Of a stretch of 64,000 nt of DNA, positions 46,531 to 56,386 are shown piece after piece (position 1 is the stretch's first letter; every line of letters starts with the position of its first letter). The stretch covers positions 744,001 through 808,000 of the forward strand of contig JANHCV010000001.1 in assembly GCA_025594325.1 (NCBI GenBank). The letters run 5' to 3'. The notes under the pieces were generated by a model, which saw only the letters and a program-made list of their open reading frames with translations, had not been told where the DNA came from and made no database searches. Origin of the DNA: Blastocladiella emersonii ATCC 22665. Taxonomy: Eukaryota > Blastocladiomycota > Blastocladiomycetes > Blastocladiales > Blastocladiaceae. The position numbers and the translations under genes were made by a program.

Positions 46531-47686
46531 TCACCAATGCGATGACCCGACGTCGAAACACCCGGCGAGATTGACCAAGCGCATTGCAGACCGAAAGTAC
46601 CGAAGGAGCGGAGCGGTCCGCGACCTCGTGCACGCGCCCGTGTTCGAGCATTCGTACTCCTCGTTTTGACAGCGGCGACCGAGCTGCGCCAGCTTGCCGT
46701 GCGTGAAGCTCAAGCGAGAAAACGTGAACTCGTACCCGGCCGTCGAAAGCACCGCCCATCGCTCCGCCCTGGCCCGCTTTATCAGGGCACCATAATGGTG
46801 CGCGAACGGGTCTAAGGGAGCGACGAGGGCGGCGAGCGGTGCCGGCGAGGATCGTTCGGGACAGCAAGCTTGAGGCCGCACGAAGAGAGCAGCGGAAAGG
46901 TACCGGGGAGAAATGAGAGTACGGCGACGAACGACGCGTGCGCGAGGTCGCGGATCGGATCCAGTCTTGGTACCGATGATTGCTGGACGGGGAATGCAGG
47001 TGCGAGTCAGTTTCGGGGTCTCGGAGAGGGTGTCAGGTCGGCGTACCAGATGCGAAGGGTGAGAACCGGTCGTTAATCAGATGAGTGAGGTTGCCGGGCA
47101 GCAAGTAGATGCCAGCGACCACCGAGAAATCAACAAAGAATGGTCGGACGCGGAAAAAGCACGGCGCCGGCGACAGCTCGAGAAGTCGAAAAGGGGTTGC
47201 AAACATGATGGGTTTGACGCGTTGAGTGCGCGCAGTTGCACATCGCCCTGCCGCTTCACACGTTCGAGGTCCGACGCCGAGTCCGACAGTCATGCATACC
47301 GCCGCCAGCTCGTCCTTGGGCACCGTGAAGAATCGGGCTCTGAAAAGTCTTGCGGGCAGTGTACCACTCGATCTCAATGAGATTGGTACACAGGCTCCAA
47401 CGCGCGTCGCCGGGTCGCGCTCACAATGAGTTGCGTTCCACTGCGTTCGAGGCCCTGTATGGCGATTCCGAGTCCCGTCACCGTCCAGGAAACGGTTCGA
47501 CGACGCAAGCGCACTTGCAGCGCGGTCTCGAGGTGCTTGAGACTTGTCGGGCAAGCGATTCGTTCCACCACCTGCATCCCATTTGCAAAAGCAGAAGCCG
47601 GTTGCAGCCGGAGCAACCTCGAGCGGAAGCACCGCGAAATTCAATCTCAGAGGGTTGGATTTGACACGGTTCCCGCCGGCGGACAA
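46531..47686 (-). CDS. Cassette gene C, left copy; unidentified, start not fixed
   Basis: Two open frames, 47686-47047 and 46982-46531, join in phase 1 across a canonical 64-bp intron (GTACGCC...CTGAC...CAG), giving up to 363 residues. The frame is open to 47686, but no convincing ATG opens it, so the true start is uncertain. Segments: ARFFTVPKDELAAVCMTVG, FFVDFSVVAGIYLLPGNL, then GTKTGSDPRPRAR and ALVAPLDPFAHHYGALIKRA, with C-terminus GACTRSRTAPLLRYF. The donor, branch and acceptor of the intron are also seen in the right copy near 60004-60069, which is the main support that this is, or was, a gene. The composition is less GC-rich than the housekeeping genes. The function is unknown. Confidence 0.42.
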
Positions 47687-47689
47687 GGC

Positions 47690-48418
47690 GTTCGACGAGG
47701 CCGATACATGACGCGACGCCGACCAAGCGGACAGATCGCTGGAACAAGAGCAAGGAGTTCTAGATAGTGCGATGCATGGAGATATTTGCGAAAGAGGCCC
47801 GGAGCAAGTGTGAGGGGGGGGGAGGAGCTGCTGCTGCTGACGCGCGCGCGGGGGGCGGGGCAGCGAGCGGGGTCGCTCGGCCGGGAACGTGATGCACCAC
47901 TACGCCGACGTCGGTCGGGTCGGCTGTACCACTCACCGTGGTCGACTCAGCGCTGGCTTGTCGCGCATCGCGAAGGCTCGTTATGCGTCTCGAGCGGTGG
48001 CCCTGGACGCCGGCTTATCCCGTCAGCCAAGAGCGGAAGCTGGCGACCGTTCCTCGCTCACGCGCTCGCCGCTCGCGGCCGACCACCGCACGTAAGCTGC
48101 CCGCGCGAGGACGGGGTGGACTTCGTCGAGCCAGAAGTCCAATGACTGTCATGGTGATAGTGCTGCTTGAGAAGCGAGGTTTCGAGCGCTACAGCCGGCT
48201 CACGACGCGAGTCTTCGTCGCGTCGCTGGACCAGGTGGGAAGCGTAAGAAGCGCGTCAAAATGCCATCGACAAGCCGCAAGGGCGACAAGCTGCCAAGAC
48301 CGAGGCGACTCGAGAGAGAGAAAGGCGTGATAAAGAGACTCTGACTCGTATTCACACACGCGGGGACAACGAAAACGACACGGGGGAGGGAAGCGAATAC
48401 ACAAAAACAAACACACAC

Positions 48419-48449
<31 letters not shown>

Positions 48450-48478
48450 CAGCACGAGCCGCGGCGCGACGTGCCGCC
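47690..48478. other. Intergenic region between gene C (left) and SKP1
   Basis: GC-rich with a G run at 47814-47822 and no supported gene. The right part is the SKP1 3' flank and carries a (CGA)n trinucleotide repeat at 48419-48448. Confidence 0.5.
48419..48448. repeat. (CGA)10 trinucleotide repeat
   Basis: About ten uninterrupted CGA units, 30-60 bp downstream of the SKP1 stop codon, in the probable 3' untranslated region. Confidence 0.85.
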
Positions 48479-49027
48479 TTAGTTGTTGCTGTTGTTGGTG
48501 TTGGCGGCGTCGGCCCAGGCGAACTCGGCGCGGATCTTGACCTTCTCCTCCTCGGTGAGGTCGTCGGGGAGGTTGAACTTCTCGCGGATCTCCTCCTCGG
48601 TCTTGCACGCGTCGAGCATGCGGGCGAGCATCTTGCAGGCGAGGTCGAGCAGGGGCTTGATCTCGAGGTAGTTGGCGGCCAGCGTGAGCTCGATGATGTC
48701 CGACTGCGGAATGTCCATGAACTTGGTGTCCCAGTCGGACACGGGCGCCTGGCGCAGCGCCTCGATGGCCTCGTACTCGTCCTGGTCCGGGTCGGGCTCG
48801 GGCACCTCGTCGTCCACGTGGTGCTCGAGCCACTCGAGCACGCGCTTGAGGGCGCGCTCCGACACGTTGGGCAGCGGCACCTCCATGTCCTCGGCGCAGT
48901 CCTCGAGAATGTTCTTGAGCAGCACCGACTTGGCCACAATCGCGTGCGTCGTCGTCACCGTCTTCTTGTCCGACGTCACCAGGCGGACCTCGAGCGTGGC
49001 GGGGGCGGCGGCAGCAGAGTCAGACAT
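48479..49027 (-). CDS. SKP1: SCF ubiquitin ligase adaptor Skp1
   Basis: Skp1 bridges cullin-1 to F-box proteins in SCF ubiquitin ligases. This is a single exon of 182 residues. The BTB/POZ-like N-terminus (RLVTSDKKTVTTTHAIVAKS, LLKNILEDC) and LPNVSERALKRVLEWLEHH are typical. The F-box-binding C-terminal helices include DWDTKFMDIPQSDIIELTLAANYL and LLDLACKMLARML. The tail reads EEIREKFNLPDDLTEEEKVKIRAEFAWADAAN-type: the usual NEWCE end is replaced by FAW and an Asn-rich tail. The ATG at 49027 is the only plausible start. It is the only Skp1-like gene seen here and could serve the F-box locus at 38.5-40.8 kb. Confidence 0.96.
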   Translation of the reverse strand: MSDSAAAAPATLEVRLVTSDKKTVTTTHAIVAKSVLLKNILEDCAEDMEVPLPNVSERALKRVLEWLEHHVDDEVPEPDPDQDEYEAIEALRQAPVSDWDTKFMDIPQSDIIELTLAANYLEIKPLLDLACKMLARMLDACKTEEEIREKFNLPDDLTEEEKVKIRAEFAWADAANTNNSNN

Positions 49028-49292
49028 GCTTCGTTGCGGGTGCGTGTCGATGCGTTGCAGCGAGTGTGGGCGAGATGCATGCGCTTGCGTGCTGGGCTGC
49101 GGGAGGAGGGGGGTGCGAACCGGCGGCGCCCGTTTTATAGCAGCGCTCGCTCCTTGCCGGCTTGCTCGCCGGCCGGCCGCGTCAGGCTCGAGTCACACTT
49201 TGCTGCACTGCTCGCCAACGCGTTCCTCGCGTACTCTGACCTCTCCTCCGGCAAAGTCGTGAAGAGGGGTATAACCGCACTGTATTCATCAC

Positions 49293-51045
49293 TCACACTC
49301 CTCTCGACGCGCCGCCGCCGCCGCTCACCCTCTCCGCGAGCCCGCGGTCGCGGCGGTACCAGCGGAGGTGCGACGCGGGGAGCGGGCGGCAGAGGACCCA
49401 GGCGAGGTTCGCGAGCGGGCCGCATCCCCAGACCCTGGACGTGCGGTGCCAGGGGTTGCGCCACGCTCGCTCGGGCCCGAACCGGACGTGTTCGTGGGTC
49501 GTGAGGTTGCGCAGGAGGAGGTACCAGTGGTAGCCCGTGAGCGGGAGGAGCGACAGGGCGATGATGGCGCCGACGAGCGCGAGGGCGAAGGCGACCGGGT
49601 GTGCGGCGAGGGCGCTGCCAAAGTCGCGCGGCGGGAAGACGGACGCGTTGTTGGCGTAGCGGACGAGCACGCCGATGCACTGGCCGAGGACCGCGATGTT
49701 GAGGAAGGCGGCGTGCGTGACGAACGTCACAAAGTACCGGTAGTTGCCCGCGCCGATGCAGTTGGACGTGTAGGGGCAGTGGTGGTCGTGGTTGGCGACG
49801 CAGTTGTCGCACGTCGAGCAGTGGAAGGTGCGCGGCCCGCGGTAGATCTTGCACGTCTGGCAGTACTTGATCTGGAACTCGCGGCCCTGGAACGCCGCGT
49901 CGACCGGGTCCGCGTCCAGCATCCGCTGCCCGCCGCCCTGGTGGTCGAAGACGAGGTGCGTGAACCGCGGCATGATCCCAGGGTCTGTTCGGAGGTGTTA
50001 GTCCAAGTCCGCTTCCTTGCATCGCAGCGGTGCCTGACAGCGTACCCGAGAGCGACGTCATCATGAGCGCGAGCATCGTGGTGACGTGGAGGAACACGGT
50101 GACGGCGATGAGCGCGACCGAGATGTCGTGCATGACGGCGGGCGCGACGAACACGTAGTACAGGACGGGGAGCACCGTGAGGAGGAAGATGGTGACCGCA
50201 AACGCGCGCCGGTCGTGCGCCGTGACAAAGATGCGTGTTCGGGGCGGCCGGCGTATCCTCCTTCTCCCTCCCGCCCCCGCCTCCTTGCTGAGCGACGCGG
50301 CCGCGCTACGGTCCTCGAGCGGCGGGATCCCGAACACCAGCCGCGCGCACGCGGACACGTCGTTGAGCGGCGGCTGTGCGCTGCCGCCGCCCGCGTCGGG
50401 CGGGTGGTCGACGCGCAGCGAGCGCACGCCGACGACGGCGTTGGCGCCCTGGAACGGGATCGCGGCGGGCCACCCGTGCTCCATGAGCTGCCGCATGTGC
50501 TGCTCGGACCACACCATGGGTGGGTCGAGCACCGCGGGCGATACCGCCGCCGCGAGCGGTTGTTGGGATGACGACGGCACGCTGCCGCTCGTCGAGTAGG
50601 CGGACCCGCCCGCGCCCGCGGCGTGCCCCGGTTTTGGTGGCGGCGGGGGTGGCGGCGCGGGCGGCTGGTACTGGTACTGCGCGGACGACGACCCGCGCGG
50701 CGGGCGCGACGGCGTACCCGAGGCCGAGTACGACGACGCGGGCGGGTGCGCGGGGATCGCAGATGGGAGCGGGCGGCCGAGCGGCGGTTGCCCCGTCAGC
50801 GGCGGCTGCGGCGCGCCGTGGACCTGGTTGTTGCCGCCCGCCGAGTAGTGACCGAGCGTTGGCGGCATGCTGAGCATCGGCACGTCCTCCTCGCTGGTAG
50901 CGGCGGCGTAGATGGCGCGGTGCCCGAGCGACGCAGGAGCAGCAGCACCGGAGGAAGCGGTCGCGGTCGGCAGCGGCGAGTAGAAGAGCGCGGACGGGGG
51001 GATGCCGCGATTCGTGGAGGAGCCGCCGCGTGCGGTCGGGATCAT
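49293..51045 (-). CDS. DHHC-type protein S-palmitoyltransferase (Erf2-like)
   Basis: A membrane enzyme that S-acylates cysteines of Ras-like and other proteins. Exons 51045-50046 and 49984-49293 give 563 residues. The N-terminal ~220 residues are Pro/Ser-rich and cytosolic. Two membrane helices follow (AVTIFLLTVLPVLYYVFVAP, VALIAVTVFLHVTTMLALMM) and then the conserved DPGIMPR turn. The Cys-rich domain carries KYCQTCKIYRGPRTFHCSTC and the catalytic DHHC in NHDHHCPYTSNCIGAGNYRY. Two more helices follow (AAFLNIAVLGQCIGVLV, AFALALVGAIIALSLLPLTG). A C-terminal RNPWHRT segment resembles the TTxE/NPF-type region of Erf2. The 61-bp intron splits the conserved Asp of DPG. Upstream GTG/TTG-initiated extensions were not used. 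Confidence 0.9.
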
Positions 51046-51587
51046 GCCGCGCGGAGAGAGAGGGGGCGGGCGGTCGGGCGGGGCGGGCGCGCGACGACCG
51101 GTAGCGGTGGAGGTGGAGGTGGTGGTGGGGGCAGTGTGGCGCAGGCGAGGAGGGGGACGGGCGAGGCGGCGGCGGCGGCGGCGCAAGCCATGAGACGAGT
51201 CGCCGTCCGCGGTCCAGTGGTCGGCGGGCGGGTGTGGTCGAGCGAGCGGGTGTGGTCGAGCGAGCGGGTGCGTCGCGCCAGGCGATCGCTCCTCGATGGC
51301 GGCGGCGACGGCAGCGGTGGAGTGGGGTCGCGGCGGGAAGAGAGCGCGCGCGTGCGTGGAGGGTCGCAGGCGGGCGGGCGGGCGGGCAGGGCGGGCCTAG
51401 CGCGAAAGTTGCATGGAAGTGGTTGCTCGGTGCTTCCGAGAGGAGGAGAGAGCGAGAGCTTACGGCGGACCGGCGCAGCCCGGAGCAGACCAGACCAGCG
51501 TCGTCGCGCCGGCCACGTGAAGCGTGTCTCCCGATCACGCGAATGCCGATCCCCGCTTGGCCGCAATCGCGTCGCGTTCTTCATATA

Positions 51588-54500
51588 TTACACGTCGTCC
51601 TTCCTCGGCCCTCCCGGCGGCGACGACGTCAGGTACACGGCCTGGTGCGGGACCGCGCGCGCCCACGCGAGGACCGCGCGCTTATCGAACGCGGGCCCCG
51701 CGGCTCCCTGCTCGCGGCCGCGCGCGACCGTCGCGCGCCAGCCGCCGTCCTGCTTGTGCTGCCCGTCGTCGTGCGTCGTGATCCACGGCGCGCCAAACGC
51801 GGCGAGGTCGAGCAGCAGCACGCCGTGCGTGAGCGGGGACGCGTCAGCTCCGCTCCCGCCGCCGCCGTGGCAGAACAGGTGCACGACGCGCGTGGTCGCG
51901 GGCGGGAGCTCGATGCGCGGCGGGTCGAGCGCCGGGTCGAGGTGGACCGCCGGGTGGTCGAACCGCGCATCGCCTTCTTCCCTCCCCACCGCTACCGCGC
52001 CGTTGGCTGGGGCCGCGGGCATCCGGCCAGCCGCGAGCGCCGCGTCTGCGGCAAGGACCGCGCCGCGCTCGTCGGCAGTCAGCGCGTGCCACGCGAGGAT
52101 CCCGATGTGCGCCGTGACGCTGAACGGCGCGATGTTGGTGATCTCGAGCGGGACGGTCGGGGACGCGCCGAGCTGGACGACGCCCGACGCCGGGTTCCGC
52201 CGTGGCGTCGCGACGTACACGGGGCTCCCGCGGACCGACACGCGCGCGGGGATGGACAGGGTACCCCCGCCCGCGTGGTGCAGCGTCACGGTCCGCGCGA
52301 AATCGCCGGCGGCCGTCGCGACCGCCCACACGCCAACCTCCACAGACGCGCCCGCGGGCACCGTGCCCCACGGCGGGAACACGGCAAAGGCGGCCCCGCG
52401 TTCGCCGTTCGCCAGCGACCACGCCTGCTGCGCGAGCGCCATGGTGTCGGCGTGCGGGACGCCCTTGCGCGGGACGACCGCCGCCTCGTCGTCGTCAGTC
52501 CAAGCGGGCCCGCGCGCCGCACACTCGGGTGCCGCCATGAACTCGACGGGCACCGGGCTCGCGTTCGTCAGCACCACGCGCCGCTCCGTCCACCCGAACA
52601 GCGCGAGGGGGCCGTAGTCGAGGGTCGCCGTGTCGCACGTCAGCGCTGGGTGGACTGCGGTGCCGCGGACGCGCACGACGGCGGGCTCGGCGCCCGGGAC
52701 CGTGAGGATGAGATCCGCCAAGACCGGGCCTGCGCGGGAGCACGTCGCGACCACGTCGATGACCGCCGTCGCGCCGCCCGGGATCGCGACGCTGCGGCTC
52801 GACAGGTCAAACTCGAGATCGTCGCCCGCCGTGACGGTCCGGATCGCGACCTGCACCGGCGCGCGCGTCGGGTTCGTGATCTCGACCGGGACCGAGCGCG
52901 GCGCGCCGACCCACACCGGGTCGAGCGCCACGTCCTCGCGCACCTCGATCCGCGGGACGACCGCCGTGAGCGTGAACGGGACGACCGCTGCGACCTCCGC
53001 CGCCGGGGCGTGCCCGCGCGCCTCGTGGACGTGCGCCGTACACTGCACCGTGCCCCGCAGCGCGTCGACGGGGCGGACAGGGATGCACTGGACGCGGACA
53101 GCGACGGACGCGCCGGGCGCGAGAACACCCGCAGCGGGGTCGGAGCGGAACACGGCGTGCGTCGTCTGGGTGTGGGTGACGAGCGGGACCGCGGCGAGTC
53201 GCCAGTCGAGCGCGCGGCGCAGCGGGTCCGCGTTCGTCAGCGTGACAGTGGCCGTCTGCGTCTCTCCGAGCGCGAGCGGGCCGAACTCGACGCTCGGCGG
53301 GCTCACCTGGACCAGCGCGTCGGCCGCATCCACCACAACCTGCACGGGCACGCGCTGCTGCCACGCGGCGACGGTCCCCGCGGGATCCCCCGCGACGGCC
53401 TGCTCGACGATCACGCACCCGTTGACGGCACCCGGCCACGCGCCGCGGAGGTCGAGCGCGACAGTCCGCGTCTCCCCCGGCGCGAGCGGCGTCTCGGCCT
53501 TAGCGTCGACGACGCGGCACCGCAGGATGTGTTCGGGCACGTTCTCGATCCACCACCGCAGCGGGACCGACGCGGCCGACCGGTTCGTCACGGTGACCGC
53601 CGACGTGTGCGACGCGCCGACGCGCAGGGTTCCGGGGACCGACACGCGCGGCGGGTGCACGTCGATGGCGATTGCGGCGACGGTCGCGGTCAGCGAGAGC
53701 GTCGCGGCGTGGACCGGAATGTCGTCGCCCTCGGTGCTGGCGAGCAGACGCACGTGCGCGCGCGCGTGGAGCGGGCGCGGCGCGGTGCTCGTGACGGTGG
53801 CGACGACGGACGCACCGGGCGCGAGAACGCCGCGGCGCGGGGCGATGTTGATGCTCGGCGCGGCCGCCGCCGTGTGCGCGGTATCGAGCGCGCGGTCCGC
53901 GGCCGCGATCAGCTGCGACGCGCTGGCGCCGATCCGGTCCGCGTCCAGGTGCGCGAGCCGTGCCGCGGCGAGGGTCGCGTCGACGTCACCACTACCCACA
54001 TTATCCTCATCGTCGTCGTCGGGCAGCACGACCTCGTCCATGGCGACGGGCCCCCACGCGTACGCGACGGGCAGCGGGGTCGGGTTCGTGACGGTGACGC
54101 TCGCGCAGGCCGGGGTGCCAGGGAACCCGGCGAGGACGAGGGTCGCGGCGCTGAGCTCGAGCGCGGGCTCAGGCGGGACGCGCGCGACGGCGACCACGGA
54201 CGTGCGCGTGGCGCCGTTGTCGCAGTGGATTTCGAGTTCAAACTCGACGAGTTCCGGGAGCGAGTTGGGATCAGCGACCGTCCCCGCGTCCGTGTACGTG
54301 AGCGTGAGGTTGGCGTGGTTCCCGGGCCCGAGGTAGAAGCTCGCGGGCGAGACGGCTAGGGTGCCGGGTGCGCCGCCTCCGCCCGGGCCGACGACGGTGA
54401 GGGTAAACGACCCGGCGCCGCCCTCGTTGACGAGCCGGCGGACCTGCATGACGCTGGCCCCCTTGCGCGCGGGGCACGCGGGGAGGTCCACGGCGTCGGG

Positions 54501-55937
54501 CCACGCGAGGACGGGCGGCGGGCGGTGCGCCGCGACGGGGACGGTCAGCGTGCCCGTGGTCGCGCCCTGGTACTGCACGTCGATCGCGGCGGCGTAGTTG
54601 GCGAGCGAGTCGGGGCGGAACAGGATGTGGATCGCGATGCGCATCCCCGGCGCGAGTCGCACGGGGGTGCGCGGGGTCAGGTGAAAGACCGACGCGAGGC
54701 GGAGCAGCGGCGACCCCGGGTGGATCCCGACGGCCAGCGAGTGCAGCGACCGGTTCAGAATGTCGACGCGCGCCGCGTACACGGTGCCCGGCGTGTAGTT
54801 GGTGAACTGCACGGATGCGGGTTCGGCGGCGATCGGGACCACGCGCGGGACGAGGCCGCGCGGGGAGGCGGGGCGAGGGGGGAGCACCGTGCGGCTACCG
54901 CGAAGGGACGCGAGGGCGTCCTCGGACGCGGCGTCGAGGTGCTCGCGGATGCGCGCGGGCGGGGAGGGCGGGGCGCCGCCTCCAGGCGCTGTGCGGGACG
55001 TGCGGGCCGGGAAGGCGGTGAAGACGGGGCCCTGCGGCGGCGCGGCCTTGGTGATGGACGGGATGGGCGCAATGTAGGGCAGGATGAGCATGTTGGGGCT
55101 GCCGGCGTCGATGGCGGACTGGACGAGGTCGTCGTGGTCGACGAGCGGCGGGAACGCGTAGTCGCCACCCTCGTAAGCGCCGTCCGCGTAGCGGGTGAAG
55201 GAAAAGTCGTCCTCGCCGTCGTTCATGGCCTCGATCATCGAGTCGGTGAGGTAGTAGTTGCTGCTACCGTTGCCTGCATACTCCTCGCTCGATATCGCCG
55301 ACGACGGCGTGGTCGTGAGACTCTCCCCGCTCGCGACCGCCGAGTCCATCGTGTTCCCGCGCTCGGCGGGGAACGCGACGCCGGCGTGGCGCGTGGCGTG
55401 GAGCTCAGCGGCGATCGTGTCGAGGGCGTCCTCGAGCGACGCGATGGCGGTCTCGAGCACGTCGTGCTGGCGCAGGTGTTCGACCAGCATGGCCTGGACC
55501 GCGGGGTTGGAGTCCTCCTCGGCGATCAGGTCGCGCGACGCCGAATAGCGGGGCGAGGCGGCGGCAGTCCGGGCGCGGATCCCGCTGGCGATGCGGCCGC
55601 GCGGCGACGCGTGGCTGCGCAGCGAGGCGGCCGAGCGGTACGCGGAGTAGGGCGTGGGCGGGGTGCGGTGGCTCAGGACCGACTGCATCGACCCGCGCAC
55701 GCTGCCGACGACGCCAGACTGCAAGAGCAGGGCTACGTTCAGGGGGTCGTGAGACGGGTGGTTTGTCGAGACAAGGGTGGCCGTACTGCTGCGGTGCGAG
55801 GCGAGGCTCGCCTTGGACCCGCGCATGCTGCGTGGCGCATCGTCGAGTGCCGCCGCGGCGGGTGGGGCGTCGAGGGCGCCCGACGAGGGTGCGGCTGCGA
55901 GCGCGGCGGCGGGTGCGGGTGGTTCGGCAGCTTGCAT
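51588..55937 (-). CDS. Giant HYDIN-like ASH/MSP-domain repeat protein
   Basis: This is one uninterrupted exon of 1449 residues. The first ~330 residues are disordered, with one coiled coil (HLRQHDVLETAIASLEDALD). From about 330 onward there are at least eight ASH/MSP-like Ig modules. Their repeated signature is a strand ending in VxITNxT/VTVTNxT followed by APGxxxxVxV: VQFTNYTPGTVYAARVDILN, ASVTVTNPTPLPVAYAW, SAVTVTNRSAASVPLRWWIE, ATVTLTNADPLRRALDWRL, VPVEITNPTRAPVQVAIRT, RRVVLTNASPVPVEF and VPLEITNIAPFSV. This is the architecture of HYDIN, DLEC1 and CFAP65-type proteins of cilia and centrosomes. No enzyme motif is seen. It lies between the DHHC and CC1-box genes; the start at 55937 is the first ATG of the frame. 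Confidence 0.8.
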   Translation of the reverse strand: MQAAEPPAPAAALAAAPSSGALDAPPAAAALDDAPRSMRGSKASLASHRSSTATLVSTNHPSHDPLNVALLLQSGVVGSVRGSMQSVLSHRTPPTPYSAYRSAASLRSHASPRGRIASGIRARTAAASPRYSASRDLIAEEDSNPAVQAMLVEHLRQHDVLETAIASLEDALDTIAAELHATRHAGVAFPAERGNTMDSAVASGESLTTTPSSAISSEEYAGNGSSNYYLTDSMIEAMNDGEDDFSFTRYADGAYEGGDYAFPPLVDHDDLVQSAIDAGSPNMLILPYIAPIPSITKAAPPQGPVFTAFPARTSRTAPGGGAPPSPPARIREHLDAASEDALASLRGSRTVLPPRPASPRGLVPRVVPIAAEPASVQFTNYTPGTVYAARVDILNRSLHSLAVGIHPGSPLLRLASVFHLTPRTPVRLAPGMRIAIHILFRPDSLANYAAAIDVQYQGATTGTLTVPVAAHRPPPVLAWPDAVDLPACPARKGASVMQVRRLVNEGGAGSFTLTVVGPGGGGAPGTLAVSPASFYLGPGNHANLTLTYTDAGTVADPNSLPELVEFELEIHCDNGATRTSVVAVARVPPEPALELSAATLVLAGFPGTPACASVTVTNPTPLPVAYAWGPVAMDEVVLPDDDDEDNVGSGDVDATLAAARLAHLDADRIGASASQLIAAADRALDTAHTAAAAPSINIAPRRGVLAPGASVVATVTSTAPRPLHARAHVRLLASTEGDDIPVHAATLSLTATVAAIAIDVHPPRVSVPGTLRVGASHTSAVTVTNRSAASVPLRWWIENVPEHILRCRVVDAKAETPLAPGETRTVALDLRGAWPGAVNGCVIVEQAVAGDPAGTVAAWQQRVPVQVVVDAADALVQVSPPSVEFGPLALGETQTATVTLTNADPLRRALDWRLAAVPLVTHTQTTHAVFRSDPAAGVLAPGASVAVRVQCIPVRPVDALRGTVQCTAHVHEARGHAPAAEVAAVVPFTLTAVVPRIEVREDVALDPVWVGAPRSVPVEITNPTRAPVQVAIRTVTAGDDLEFDLSSRSVAIPGGATAVIDVVATCSRAGPVLADLILTVPGAEPAVVRVRGTAVHPALTCDTATLDYGPLALFGWTERRVVLTNASPVPVEFMAAPECAARGPAWTDDDEAAVVPRKGVPHADTMALAQQAWSLANGERGAAFAVFPPWGTVPAGASVEVGVWAVATAAGDFARTVTLHHAGGGTLSIPARVSVRGSPVYVATPRRNPASGVVQLGASPTVPLEITNIAPFSVTAHIGILAWHALTADERGAVLAADAALAAGRMPAAPANGAVAVGREEGDARFDHPAVHLDPALDPPRIELPPATTRVVHLFCHGGGGSGADASPLTHGVLLLDLAAFGAPWITTHDDGQHKQDGGWRATVARGREQGAAGPAFDKRAVLAWARAVPHQAVYLTSSPPGGPRKDDV

Positions 55938-56386
55938 GGTGTGCGTGTCGCTACATGGCCTCGAGTGCGGGTCGCGCTGCTGGAGCCGACCAACGCGTGC
56001 TGCGTGTCTCGCGGCCGACGCGTCTCTCGTTCGGCACGCGTGGGTCACGCCGGCGCGCGGATCGCGGCCAGTGGGCGTCGCGGCACGTGCGCCGTGCGTC
56101 GAGCGCCACCTTTGCCGTTTCGCTCGTCCGGGTCCGCCGCCTGGTCCGCCTCCGCCGAGTCGTCCCTTTCGGAGCGCCCCCTCGACGCTCCCTCTCCCCC
56201 ACAACCCCATCCTTCCGCTCCCTGCGACGCAACGTAACGCCCGCTCATCGAGTCTGCCTGGTCCCCGCGCAAACGCACCGACCGCCTCGACTCGACCGAC
56301 GACGACGACGACGACTAGACGCCGCGCGCCGCGAGAGCAACCCCCACCGCACCCAACCGCCACCACACCCCCACCCCGCCGACAAG

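Noticed and set aside
51234-54359. 1041-codon open frame on the plus strand
   Set aside because: It is the antisense of the HYDIN-like gene, Arg/Asp/His-rich with no domain, and explained by the GC-rich third positions of the real gene.
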